Positions 1 through 8,731 of a stretch of 64,000 nucleotides of DNA are shown piece by piece. A model generated the notes under the pieces. It searched no databases, was not told the DNA's origin, and saw nothing but the letters and a program-made list of their open reading frames with translations. Source of the stretch: Saprospiraceae bacterium UBA7687 (GTDB lineage: Bacteria > Bacteroidota > Bacteroidia > Chitinophagales > Saprospiraceae); contig DLGT01000095.1 in assembly GCA_002482845.1 (NCBI GenBank), positions 43,754-107,753 of the forward strand. Direction: 5' to 3'. The translations under genes and the position numbers were made by a program. Position 1 is the stretch's first letter; each line of letters starts with the position of its first letter.

Positions 1-1347
1 AGAGAACCAAGTAGCGGGTACTTCGGTAAGAGGGACGGTAACTTTATCAATTTTTAATGTTTCGAGAATCCCGTCAGAAAGATTAATATATCCTGCCGTG
101 TAATAATCTTTAAGTAACATCCACAATGCGATCGCCCAGATGATCACAAAACTAAAAGTAAGAATAAGACTTGCTACCTGATATGTTTTGAATGTTTTTT
201 GGAAAAGTTTAAACATCACCCAATTGATAATGATCAGTGGGATAAGCGTCATCATAGAGTTGATAATCAAAAACATAAGACTCGACCCACCTGTCAAAAC
301 CCTATTGGTATATTTGTCAGCAAAGACGGTCAAACTATTGGGTGACTGCTCGAATATTGCCCAAAAGAATATCGTGATAAATGCAAAAAAGGTGACGGCA
401 ATGAGTTTCTGACGAGTGATTTTTGAATATTGAAATAACCTAATTCTCAATAATGAAATGAATAACACTAAGCTTATTAATATTGCTACAGTATTTCCAC
501 TAATATACTCAACTTGTCCCATAAAAGTATATTTTATTTCAAAAGGAAAAATATCATACATGCCCTTAGATATTTTTGTCATTGGTGAGTTAATCAACCA
601 AAGTAAAGCTAGAACAGAACTTATACCTATCAAACCAAATTGGAAAGTTGTAAATGGCACTCTTTTGTCTGTATCGTCCACATCAACGATTTGTTTGTCT
701 TTGGCTACAGGCTTCAATCCTATGTCACCAAAGATATTCTGGCTTAGCCAAAATTGTAGTGTACCGAAAAACATAAAGATTCCCGCAAGTCCAAAGCCAT
801 ATCCCCATCCAACTTTTTCACCTAAATATCCACATAATAAGATACCAAAAAATGCTCCTGCATTTACACCCATATAAAAAATGGTATAAGCACCATCTTT
901 TTTCTCAGAGTGATCTTTGTACATTTCTGAAATTATAGAAGTCATATTTGGCTTAAAAAAACCATTACCAAAAACCAAAAATACAAGACCAAGATAAATA
1001 GAAAACGTAGTCTCAAATGCCATCGAAAAATGCCCCAATGTCATAAGCGCGGCACCTACGACAACAGCCCATCTGAAGCCTATCACTTTATCAGCAAAAT
1101 ATCCACCCAACATTGTAGAGAGATAAACAAGACCAACATAAGTACCAAATAAAGAAGACGCAGTAGCCTGCTCCCATTCCCAACCACCATTGACTATAGG
1201 TGCCATAAAGAAAAGAACTAATAAAGATCTCATTCCATAAAACGAAAACCGTTCCCACATTTCTGTAAAAAATAACACGAATAACCCAGCAGGATGCCCG
1301 ATTACCATGTCTTTAAAAAAGTCGTTTGTACTCTTGATTTCTGACAT
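1..1347 (-). CDS. POT-family proton-dependent peptide transporter, C-terminus cut by window edge
   Basis: This is a di-/tripeptide:proton symporter of the POT/PTR2 (MFS) family in the inner membrane. The frame is open from the ATG at 1347 to base 1, giving 449 codons; the last helices and the stop lie outside the window. Visible family features are the N-terminal FFTEMWERFSFYGMR segment, the PTR2 motif region GNGFFKPNMTSIISEMY, an FYMGVNAGAFFG helix, and near the cut the PATWF segment that sits in a late helix of these proteins. Many hydrophobic segments are predicted by eye. It lies 34 bases downstream of a paralogous transporter on the same strand, so the pair is probably co-transcribed after duplication. 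Substrate range (dipeptide or tripeptide) cannot be read from sequence. Family assignment is firm. Confidence 0.92.
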   Translation of the reverse strand, partial: MSEIKSTNDFFKDMVIGHPAGLFVLFFTEMWERFSFYGMRSLLVLFFMAPIVNGGWEWEQATASSLFGTYVGLVYLSTMLGGYFADKVIGFRWAVVVGAALMTLGHFSMAFETTFSIYLGLVFLVFGNGFFKPNMTSIISEMYKDHSEKKDGAYTIFYMGVNAGAFFGILLCGYLGEKVGWGYGFGLAGIFMFFGTLQFWLSQNIFGDIGLKPVAKDKQIVDVDDTDKRVPFTTFQFGLIGISSVLALLWLINSPMTKISKGMYDIFPFEIKYTFMGQVEYISGNTVAILISLVLFISLLRIRLFQYSKITRQKLIAVTFFAFITIFFWAIFEQSPNSLTVFADKYTNRVLTGGSSLMFLIINSMMTLIPLIIINWVMFKLFQKTFKTYQVASLILTFSFVIIWAIALWMLLKDYYTAGYINLSDGILETLKIDKVTVPLTEVPATWFS

Positions 1348-1381
1348 ATTTTGAATTTTTTATTTAAAGATATTCTGTTTA

Positions 1382-2887
1382 TTATTTGACCTCTTGCATG
1401 AGTTTGCGAATAATTGGAGAGATTACAATTAACAAAATGCCTGCTACAAGAGCGTAAATCGCTAACTGATAATATCCATCTGTGTAGGCAATTAGTTTTT
1501 CTGGTAAGCCAGCATTAGCATCAGGAGTAGACATGCCAGCACCGAGAAGTCCTGCTACATATTGGCCATAAGCACTTGCCAAAAACCACATACCCATCAT
1601 CATACCTCCTAAATGTTTCGGAGAAAGCTTCGTGACAATAGACAGACCAATGGGAGAAAGACAAAGTTCACCGATAGTAATGATCAGGTATGCTGCGGTA
1701 AAGATGTTTAAAGAAGTGATTCCATCTGCTCCTGCAAAAAATTTAGTAGCATAAAAAGTATAAAAAGCACCAGCTAAAAATAAAAAAGCTAAGCCAAATT
1801 TTATAACAGTATTTGGCTCTATCTTTCTACCTGACATCCATACCCAAAGCAAACCTATTAATGGGCTAAATAATATTACAAATAATGAGTTTGAAGTATT
1901 GTTGACCACATTAGGGTCAATGTGTAATCCTAGTAGATTAAAAGATAGATTATTTTCTGCAAATAATGCTAATGATCCGCCACTTTGCTCAAAGAAAGCC
2001 CAGAAAACTATTGAAAACACAATAAAGATCAATGCAGCAATCAATTTTTTTCTGGAAGCAGGACTAGCAATCTTAAACATTTCATAAAAGAAATATACTA
2101 ATGCTAACGGACCGATTGTGTACATAAACATATCAGTATATGCAGTATTTTTAATCATGATAAAGATAAGTGGAATACTTAACAGCGAACCAACATAAAC
2201 CATGATTTCACGGCTTTTACGTTTGCTATCTTCTAGATTTAATAAAGGAGAATCTCCGATTGGACCTAAGTGCTTTTTGGTATAGTAGAATGTAATCAAT
2301 CCAATAGTCATTACAATAGCAGCTGCCAAAAATGCATAACTCCAAGCATAATATTTACCCAACCATACACACAATGCGCCACCTAAAAGTGCTCCAATGT
2401 TTATACCAGAATAGAAAAGACCAAAACCTGCATCTCTACGGCTATCCCCTTCTTTGTATAGATCGCCCACCATAGACGAAATATTAGGTTTGAAAAAACC
2501 AGTGCCGATGATCGATAAAGTAATACCTAAATAAAATAAAGTCTGTGGAGAAAATGCAATAATCAAATTACCAGCGATCATGATCGTACCACCAAAAAAT
2601 AAAGACTTTCTAAATCCAAGTATTTTATCAGCGAAAATACCGCCTATAAATGTAAATGCATAAACAAAAGCTTGGATAGCGCCATATTTGAGGTTCGCAT
2701 CTTTATCAGATAGGGCTAGACCTAAGACTTGATCTGCCATAAATATGGTTAAGACTCCACGCATACCATAGAAACAAAAACGTTCCCACATCTCGACAAG
2801 AAAAAGATACCATAACTGCTTAGGATATTTACCCTCAAAATTTTGAATTTCTTCCAGTGTAGGCTGCACAAAAGCTGTCTGACTCAT
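1382..2887 (-). CDS. POT-family proton-dependent oligopeptide transporter
   Basis: This is a complete 501-residue inner-membrane MFS protein of the POT/PTR2 family, importing short peptides with protons. The N-terminus carries LVEMWERFCFYGMRGVL, the family's first-helix motif with the E-R-FYGMR residues. The signature around residues 125-145 reads GTGFFKPNISSMVGDLY and is followed by FYSGINIGALLG. About 12 to 14 hydrophobic helices can be traced, and the length is normal for bacterial members. It is the first gene of a tandem pair with the transporter at 1-1347. The two proteins are clearly paralogous but diverged, so they may differ in substrate. With secreted peptidases elsewhere in the window this fits peptide scavenging (inference). 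Confidence 0.95.
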   Translation of the reverse strand: MSQTAFVQPTLEEIQNFEGKYPKQLWYLFLVEMWERFCFYGMRGVLTIFMADQVLGLALSDKDANLKYGAIQAFVYAFTFIGGIFADKILGFRKSLFFGGTIMIAGNLIIAFSPQTLFYLGITLSIIGTGFFKPNISSMVGDLYKEGDSRRDAGFGLFYSGINIGALLGGALCVWLGKYYAWSYAFLAAAIVMTIGLITFYYTKKHLGPIGDSPLLNLEDSKRKSREIMVYVGSLLSIPLIFIMIKNTAYTDMFMYTIGPLALVYFFYEMFKIASPASRKKLIAALIFIVFSIVFWAFFEQSGGSLALFAENNLSFNLLGLHIDPNVVNNTSNSLFVILFSPLIGLLWVWMSGRKIEPNTVIKFGLAFLFLAGAFYTFYATKFFAGADGITSLNIFTAAYLIITIGELCLSPIGLSIVTKLSPKHLGGMMMGMWFLASAYGQYVAGLLGAGMSTPDANAGLPEKLIAYTDGYYQLAIYALVAGILLIVISPIIRKLMQEVK

Positions 2888-3169
2888 TGTATAATTTTGT
2901 TATTAATTGTGACTAAAATATAAATTAAGGCACCAAAATAGGGCATTAATTATATAAATAACAATAAGTGAATCAAAATTTTACAAACAGGAAGTCATCA
3001 GTACGTATGACAACAAATTATTTTTAAGGGAGATAGTAGTCTGATCACAAACATTTAGAAATAATGTTTTGCTACAAGCAACAAGATGCCATTTTATAAG
3101 GAAAACAATTAAAAATCACTCGTTTAAGGAAATTTAATTTTGTAACCAAAAACAATAGGATGTTAATAA

Positions 3170-4192
3170 TTACTTGTTCAAAGATTTCAATATGTGCTTT
3201 GCTTTTTTTCCTCCTTTGGATGCAGCATCTTTGATATCTTTTACATATCCGTTTTTGCCTGCTTTTTGTTTGGCAATACCTCTGTATGTTAGAAGGTCTG
3301 TTTCATTTACGCCATCGGCAATATCAGGAAGGTTGGATGCTTTGTCGAAAGCTCTTAGTGCTTCGGGAAAATCTTCCATTTCTAAAAGTACTAGACCATA
3401 TTGATAAAAAGCCCACCTTACCCAAAACTTATTAGGATTATCAGATTCAAAGGCACGATTTGTAAATAGTTTAAGATCGAAAGCTGCCTTTTGCCATTCT
3501 TTGAGTTGAATGTGACATTCTGCTTTTAATTTTCTTGACTTCCAATATAACGTTTGTAATGCAATAGACTTTTTGATAGATTCATCTAGATTTTCTATGG
3601 CTTCTTGCCACTCTTCTTTGATCATGTGTATTTTAGCCTTGCCATAATAAGCAGTAGGAATGGTAGGGTCTATACCTATACACTTATTGTAATCTCTAAG
3701 AGAGTCATGATAATTTTTCATCATAAAATTGACCTTTGCTCTTCGCTCGTACGCTTGGGCATGTCGATCATACTTTTCTATGGCTTGGCTAAGTGCTTCT
3801 ATCGCTTCTTTTTCCTTTCCTTTTACTTTGACCAATTTTCTACCACGTACAAAAGATTGTACCGCACCCTTGTCACTATCAGGTTCTAAGGTTTCGAAAT
3901 GTACGATATCACCTTCATTTATGAGCCAAGCTCTAATAGATCCCGCCACAGCAAATTGTGCACAATAACCTAGCAGTCCAGTGGTCGTTCTGAATGCTTT
4001 ATCTGTCACTTGGCTTACATGTCTCGGTATCTCTAGGGAGAGTTCATCGTCTTTGAAGATGTCTTCATATTTAAAGAAAACATCTGACTTATAATAATTC
4101 TCTAACCTCTGAAGAAACATTTTTGTCACCTTCTCATAACTCTTTTGCGTCCCGAATTCCAGCCTTCCCTGTATGATTGTCTTGAGGTACAT
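3170..4192 (-). CDS. TPR-repeat protein of unknown role
   Basis: This 340-residue protein has no recognisable signal peptide or membrane segment. From about residue 125 to the end it is built of tetratricopeptide repeats: successive helical pairs with spaced A/Y/G positions such as EAIEALSQAIEKYDRHAQAY, then DSLRDYNKCIGIDPTIPTAY, then further units to about residue 320. The N-terminal ~120 residues are not recognisable and include short charged helices and a stretch with cysteine and glycine. TPR domains mediate protein-protein contact, so a scaffold or adaptor role is likely, but the partner is unknown. The C-terminus is Lys-rich. It stands alone, with non-coding gaps on both sides and no obvious operon partner. 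Confidence 0.8.
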   Translation of the reverse strand: MYLKTIIQGRLEFGTQKSYEKVTKMFLQRLENYYKSDVFFKYEDIFKDDELSLEIPRHVSQVTDKAFRTTTGLLGYCAQFAVAGSIRAWLINEGDIVHFETLEPDSDKGAVQSFVRGRKLVKVKGKEKEAIEALSQAIEKYDRHAQAYERRAKVNFMMKNYHDSLRDYNKCIGIDPTIPTAYYGKAKIHMIKEEWQEAIENLDESIKKSIALQTLYWKSRKLKAECHIQLKEWQKAAFDLKLFTNRAFESDNPNKFWVRWAFYQYGLVLLEMEDFPEALRAFDKASNLPDIADGVNETDLLTYRGIAKQKAGKNGYVKDIKDAASKGGKKAKHILKSLNK

Positions 4193-4303
4193 CCTATCTT
4201 TATTACATTAATCTTATATAGAAAAAATCATTCCACTTTTTAATTTTCTGGGTAAATTAACGTAAAAAATAAAAATTAATGGAATAATTCTCTTTGTATG
4301 CAT

Positions 4304-4340
4304 AAAAAAAGGGCACTCAGAAGATACATTCTGAGCACCC
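4304..4340 (-). terminator. Rho-independent terminator of the 4364-5146 gene
   Basis: On the minus strand the RNA reads GGGUGCUCAG, a 10-base loop, CUGAGUGCCC, then seven U. The ten-pair stem includes two G-U wobbles that only pair in the minus-strand transcript (they are mismatches on the plus strand), which fixes the direction. It lies just after the stop of the membrane-protein gene. Confidence 0.85.
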
Positions 4341-4363
4341 TTTCTAATTTATTTTAAATTCAA

Positions 4364-5146
4364 TTACACTAACTCATCTTTAAATGATCCAATTTCATCA
4401 ATGATATCATCTTTTTTATTGAGCCCTGTGATATCAGCAAATCCTGCATAATCAGCGATGGCTACAATAGGAATTACAAATAGTATCCCGATTATTAAAG
4501 CAATCATTCCGCCAATCATTGCTAAAAAAGCAAGTGCACCAAATGCAATATGCATAAACCAGTTTTTATTTACTAGTTTCCAACTTGTTTTGATCGCTTC
4601 TACAGCATCATATTTATGAAAAACTATAAGGTAATTGGTCCATCTAAGTGATACCGCAACATAAGTGAATATAATAAACATTATTAAAAACCCTAAACCC
4701 ATACTAGCAATTTGAGATGTAGACTCCAATATCGTATCTACATCACCTGTTGCAATAGCCATTATTACTGAAAAACCAACAATAAAAACCAAAGGTATAG
4801 CTAGAACGATATAAATAAGCCACATTATGATATTAGCTACTAACAATTGGGCGATATGATCAAATCCCTTAAAAAAGTTTCCAAACTCTTCACTACCCGA
4901 TTTTTCCTGTTTGTGGGCTGCAATGGCAAATCCAACAACAAGCGGAGGATTAATTACTATCCCAATCAAGCTACCCAAGATGGGAATTAAACCAGTCACC
5001 GTTGAAATTAAAAAAAATACGACCACATAACCCAAATAACCCCCTGGGTTTTTCTTGAAAATTTCGAGACCGTTATTAAAATAGTCTCCAATCTTAAAAT
5101 CATAACCATTTTGGATGGCGGACTCTATATGAGGATTGTAGCTCAT
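4364..5146 (-). CDS. Multi-pass membrane protein of unknown function
   Basis: This is a 260-residue integral membrane protein. A polar N-terminus of about 35 residues with FKIGDYFNNGLEIFKKN precedes roughly five or six hydrophobic segments (near residues 38-75, 105-135, 148-172 and 198-235) and a charged C-terminal tail ending in acidic and lysine residues. The amphipathic start followed by paired helices and a late WKLVNKNWFMH segment recalls the bacterial membrane families distantly related to the membrane domain of glycerophosphodiester phosphodiesterases, but I cannot confirm that. No catalytic motif is visible. It has its own strong terminator (4304-4340) and is probably monocistronic. 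Confidence 0.75.
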   Translation of the reverse strand: MSYNPHIESAIQNGYDFKIGDYFNNGLEIFKKNPGGYLGYVVVFFLISTVTGLIPILGSLIGIVINPPLVVGFAIAAHKQEKSGSEEFGNFFKGFDHIAQLLVANIIMWLIYIVLAIPLVFIVGFSVIMAIATGDVDTILESTSQIASMGLGFLIMFIIFTYVAVSLRWTNYLIVFHKYDAVEAIKTSWKLVNKNWFMHIAFGALAFLAMIGGMIALIIGILFVIPIVAIADYAGFADITGLNKKDDIIDEIGSFKDELV

Positions 5147-5243
5147 AATTGTTTGTTTTGATGTTATTAAATAAATTTATCAAAAGTAAAGGTGACAAAT
5201 ACTAGCCAAATATCAAAATAATATTTGTTAAAATTTACCACTT

Positions 5244-6647
5244 CTACATTTTATATCCAAATAATCCCTTTTCTTTAATCATTTCTACCAAAACATCAGG
5301 GACATTGCTTTCCCAACCAGCTTTGTTTTCTTGAATATCTTGTAATACATTAAAAGGATAAATATGAAGAATATCCTTATTGAAGGCATAGACAGGCACA
5401 ATTTGTTTGCTGTCTAATAGATATTGGTATAAAAACTTGATACCTTCAGGCACTTCCATATTTTGAGCCGTCATTATCTCCTTACTCATTTCATTTTGAG
5501 CAGGATAAGCATATATTTTAATGTTCTGACTGAATAATTCGCCAAAAGCAACAAGCAATCTACCATCTTGATTATTGTTGTATTTGTCCGTGATGATTTT
5601 CTGCAGTTCCCTAGCACCGATGACCAATCCAAGGTTTGCAATTTTGTAATCACTCAAATAATTGATGAGCATCTGATGGTTGTCACAATCCGAAAGTAAT
5701 ACATTGTGACCCAATATACCCAACATGTCCGCTCGATCTAGAAAGTCTTTTTCATCAATCTCAGCATTTTCACCCTTGAGATATTCCATAGTCATTTCCA
5801 TCATCAGGTTGAGCTTGTCATCAGGAAGACTTGTTTCTAACTTGAATTGTCGATAACTCGAATCTATTACATCTTGCGTGACAATAGTCGGTGGTCTGAA
5901 ATTTCCTCTGATGACCATTAATGATTCACGATATAAAAACTCTGAAGCATGAATGCTATTGTTATTTACATCAAACATTGTAACAGAAGTAAGCTTGTGC
6001 TTGACTAAATATAAGGATATCAATCTTTTATCAAAGAAGTTAAAGTCCTCCCCATTTATTCTGAGCAGGTCTATTGATACACGGTCTTTGATATTATCGA
6101 CTAGAGATCTGACCATTTTTTCAGGATCATCATTATAGTAAAAAATGGCATAAATCATGTTTACACCGAGTACGCCGATGGCTTCTTGCTGCAATCTATT
6201 ATTGGTATCTAACATTTTTACATGTAGTACCATATCGTTTACAGGTCCACCAGGAGTAAGCCTAAACCTTAGGCCTAACCAGCCATTTCCTTTGATAGTT
6301 CTTGTATAATTAATTGCTTGAACCGTGTCTGCAAAAACAAAAAAGGTAGCATCAGGTCTAGACTCACTGAGTCTTTCTTCCATAAGGCTCCATTCATGAT
6401 CTAGCATCTTGTAAAGACGATTTTCGCTGACATATCTATTCGAAGGTTCCACACCATATATTGCATCAGAGTAGGTTTTGTCATATGCAGACATCGTTTT
6501 TGCAATAGTCCCTGCTGCAGCCCCAGCTTGAAAGAAGTTACGCGCCACTTCCTGACCAGCTCCTATCTCTGCAAAAGTACCATAAATCGGATCATTAAGA
6601 TTGATGTCAAGTGATTTCTGCTCCGTCTTTATCATTTGGTATTCCAT
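5244..6647 (-). CDS. Conserved protein of unknown function, large soluble family
   Basis: This ~467-residue soluble protein has no signal peptide. The N-terminal block contains DPIYGTFAEIGAGQEVARNF and AGAAAGTIAKTMSAYD, and mid-protein blocks include GNGWLGLRFR and QQEAIGVLGVNMIYA. I recognise these as a widely conserved bacterial family that databases often label TonB-dependent receptor or nicotinate-nucleotide adenylyltransferase; neither fits, because there is no beta-barrel, plug or signal, and no HIGH/ISSTxxR nucleotidyltransferase motif. I chose the ATG at 6647 over an upstream start at 6689, whose extra residues look like translated leader; the ATG at 6635 is also possible. Real gene, function unknown. 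Confidence 0.85.
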   Translation of the reverse strand: MEYQMIKTEQKSLDINLNDPIYGTFAEIGAGQEVARNFFQAGAAAGTIAKTMSAYDKTYSDAIYGVEPSNRYVSENRLYKMLDHEWSLMEERLSESRPDATFFVFADTVQAINYTRTIKGNGWLGLRFRLTPGGPVNDMVLHVKMLDTNNRLQQEAIGVLGVNMIYAIFYYNDDPEKMVRSLVDNIKDRVSIDLLRINGEDFNFFDKRLISLYLVKHKLTSVTMFDVNNNSIHASEFLYRESLMVIRGNFRPPTIVTQDVIDSSYRQFKLETSLPDDKLNLMMEMTMEYLKGENAEIDEKDFLDRADMLGILGHNVLLSDCDNHQMLINYLSDYKIANLGLVIGARELQKIITDKYNNNQDGRLLVAFGELFSQNIKIYAYPAQNEMSKEIMTAQNMEVPEGIKFLYQYLLDSKQIVPVYAFNKDILHIYPFNVLQDIQENKAGWESNVPDVLVEMIKEKGLFGYKM

Positions 6648-6822
6648 AAGAAGTAATGTATTTATAAAATCTATACAATATAACTGCAAAAGTAAGATTT
6701 TATAAGGAAAGCAAAGGTCAATGTGATGATAAGTTGATCAAAGAAGTCGTTTTATTTTATGTTATTATAGGTCAAAATACAGCGTTTCAAAAAATAAATA
6801 ATAGCGACTAATGACTTTTTAT

Positions 6823-6830
6823 TACCTTTG
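6823..6830 (+). promoter_or_regulatory. -7 box (TACCTTTG) of pdxA
   Basis: A perfect match to the Bacteroidota -7 consensus TAnnTTTG lies 48 bases upstream of the pdxA ATG. No clear -33 TTG is present at the usual distance, so the call rests on one box. Confidence 0.5.
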
Positions 6831-6878
6831 GCAGTCAAATGAAAATAAAGAAATTTAAATAAATAGTAAGTTATCATA

Positions 6879-7928
6879 ATGAAAATAGGAATAACAATCG
6901 GAGATATAAATGGAATAAGCCCCGAAATAATTATAAAAGCGCTTTCAGACGCTCGAATATTAAAATCTTTTACGCCAGTAATTTATGGGTCTTATAAAGT
7001 AATGTCTTATCACAAAAATATAGTAAAAGATAGTGCGGTAAGTTTCCACTCCATCACAAGTGGTAAACAAGCCATTGCAAACAAAATAAACCTTGTCAAC
7101 TGTTGGGATGAAAATATTAATATAACACTTGGTAAAGCCACGGCAGAAGGAGGAAAATATGCCTACATAGCATTAGATAGAGCGCTCCAAGATATCAAAG
7201 ATGGAAGCATTGATGCAATCGTGACCGCTCCTATCAATAAGTACGCTATGCAATTAGCTAACTTTCCATTTCCTGGACACACAGAATATTTTACGCACAG
7301 CGATGACGCAAAACAAAGTCTAATGCTAATGGTGAGTGATGCGCTCAAAGTGGCATTGGTGACCAATCATGTGCCTTTGTCTCAAGTTTCTAAAACTATC
7401 ACAAAAGAGTTAATCATTGAAAAGCTCAAGATTTTAAATAAAACATTGATAGAAGATTTTGATTTAGAAAGACCTGTTATTAGTGTCTTGGGTTTAAATC
7501 CACATGCATCTGATGACTCAGTGATTGGAGATGAAGAAGAAAAAATCATCAGACCAGCTATCATTGAAGCTAAAAAACAAGGAATTATCGCAGCGGGTCC
7601 GTATCCAGCTGACGGCTTTTTCGGTAGTAGTCTTTGGAAAAAAAGCGATGCAGTGTTAGCAATGTACCATGACCAAGGATTAATTCCGTTTAAGTCATTG
7701 TCTTTTGGAAATGGTACCAACGTTACGGCAGGTTTATCTTTCATCCGCACTTCACCAGACCACGGAACAGCTTATGATATTGCTGGAAATAACGAAGCAG
7801 ATGAGTCATCCATGATTCAAGCTATTCATGCTGCCGTTGATATAGTCAAAAATAGAAAGGAATACTTTGCATCAAGAGAAAATGCACTAGTACGCAGAGA
7901 AAAACAATCGGCGGGTATCCATGATTAA
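6879..7928 (+). CDS. pdxA: 4-hydroxythreonine-4-phosphate dehydrogenase PdxA
   Basis: This cytoplasmic enzyme oxidises 4-phosphohydroxy-L-threonine with NAD, feeding pyridoxal 5'-phosphate (vitamin B6) synthesis by the DXP-dependent route. It has 349 residues, normal for the family. The N-terminus MKIGITIGDINGISPEII is the typical PdxA start, followed by VTAPINKYAMQ and GHTEYF (metal ligand His near residue 130), LGLNPHA, and the C-terminal block AMYHDQGLIPFKSL containing another metal-binding His. The final PDHGTAYDIAG motif is also diagnostic. It heads a two-gene operon with the LysE-type exporter 24 bases downstream. A -7 box lies at 6823-6830. Confidence 0.97.
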   Translation: MKIGITIGDINGISPEIIIKALSDARILKSFTPVIYGSYKVMSYHKNIVKDSAVSFHSITSGKQAIANKINLVNCWDENINITLGKATAEGGKYAYIALDRALQDIKDGSIDAIVTAPINKYAMQLANFPFPGHTEYFTHSDDAKQSLMLMVSDALKVALVTNHVPLSQVSKTITKELIIEKLKILNKTLIEDFDLERPVISVLGLNPHASDDSVIGDEEEKIIRPAIIEAKKQGIIAAGPYPADGFFGSSLWKKSDAVLAMYHDQGLIPFKSLSFGNGTNVTAGLSFIRTSPDHGTAYDIAGNNEADESSMIQAIHAAVDIVKNRKEYFASRENALVRREKQSAGIHD

Positions 7929-7952
7929 GTCTTCAGGCTTTAAAATCAACAG

Positions 7953-8579
7953 ATGAATCTCATTTTAGATGGCTTACTGCTTGGACTGACGCTAGCTATC
8001 TTGCTTGGTCCCATCTTTGTGGCTTTAACACAAACGGGCATCCAACGAGGTGTCAGAGCAGGACTATCAGTAGGGACAGGTATTTGGATAAGTGACATTT
8101 TGGTCATTGTGACCGCTTATTTTTTTATTAAGGAAATAGATGAGATAGCTCAAAACAAATCTTTTCACCATTGGATGGGATGGATAGGTGGCTTGATTTT
8201 GATAATATTTGGTATCATATCTCTAGTAAAAAAACCGAAACTTGACGAAAAGATACCAGCTTTTAATGCCAAATCTTATGCGGGCTATTGGACAAAAGGT
8301 TTTGCAGTCAACTTTTTCAACCCATTTACTTTTGTATTCTGGATAAGTGTCATGACGACTTATGTAATCGGTAAAAAAATAGACGGACCGGATGCCACAT
8401 TGTTATTCGGTAGCATCATGTTTACCATAATAGTCACTGACTCTTTAAAAGTAGTTTTAGCTAAACTAATAAGAAAGAAACTAAAACAGAATCATATCGT
8501 CCTGTTTGGAAAATTGGCAGGTATAATATTGATTACTTTCGGATTGGTGTTGATACTGAGAACGAATGTTTGGAATTAG
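7953..8579 (+). CDS. LysE-family amino-acid/metabolite exporter
   Basis: This 208-residue inner-membrane protein has about six hydrophobic helices. It begins with the family's typical first helix GLLLGLTLAILLGPIFVALT (the Pro-Gly-containing segment) and includes NFFNPFTFVFW, a variant of the NP-F/K motif of LysE/RhtB transporters. Such proteins export amino acids or similar small metabolites; substrate unknown. It overlaps no gene but follows pdxA by 24 bases, suggesting one transcript. Its stop codon TAG is split: TA comes from the original sequence and G is the first base of the inserted MITE at 8579-8731. Without the insertion the stop would have been TAA. Confidence 0.88.
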   Translation: MNLILDGLLLGLTLAILLGPIFVALTQTGIQRGVRAGLSVGTGIWISDILVIVTAYFFIKEIDEIAQNKSFHHWMGWIGGLILIIFGIISLVKKPKLDEKIPAFNAKSYAGYWTKGFAVNFFNPFTFVFWISVMTTYVIGKKIDGPDATLLFGSIMFTIIVTDSLKVVLAKLIRKKLKQNHIVLFGKLAGIILITFGLVLILRTNVWN

Positions 8580-8731
8580 AGTATGTTTAAAAATTTTCTT
8601 AGTAGCTAATCAATTGGTTATGGTTCTGACGATAAAAGAATTAAAGAGTTTAGTGAACTAAACGATGAGATTATTTTGAAGTCAGGTTCATAAGATATTG
8701 ATTATAAAGCAATAAAAATTTAAACATACTC
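8579..8731. mobile_element. MITE-like element, copy 1 (153 bp), with 3-bp target duplication
   Basis: The element starts GAGTATGTTTAAA and ends with the exact reverse complement, TTTAAACATACTC. It is flanked by TTA at 8576-8578 and TTA at 8732-8734, a 3-bp target-site duplication of TNA type. An internal 7-bp palindrome (GTTTAGT/ACTAAAC, 8648-8663) lies near the middle. There is no open frame of note, so it is non-autonomous. A second, longer copy lies inverted at 60772-60956. The 13-bp ends and TNA duplication resemble the IS5 superfamily (inference). No transposase is present in the window. Confidence 0.85.

Noticed and set aside
188..877. Plus-strand frames over the first transporter
   Set aside because: They lie on the opposite strand of the clearly coding POT transporter at 1-1347 and have no family features.
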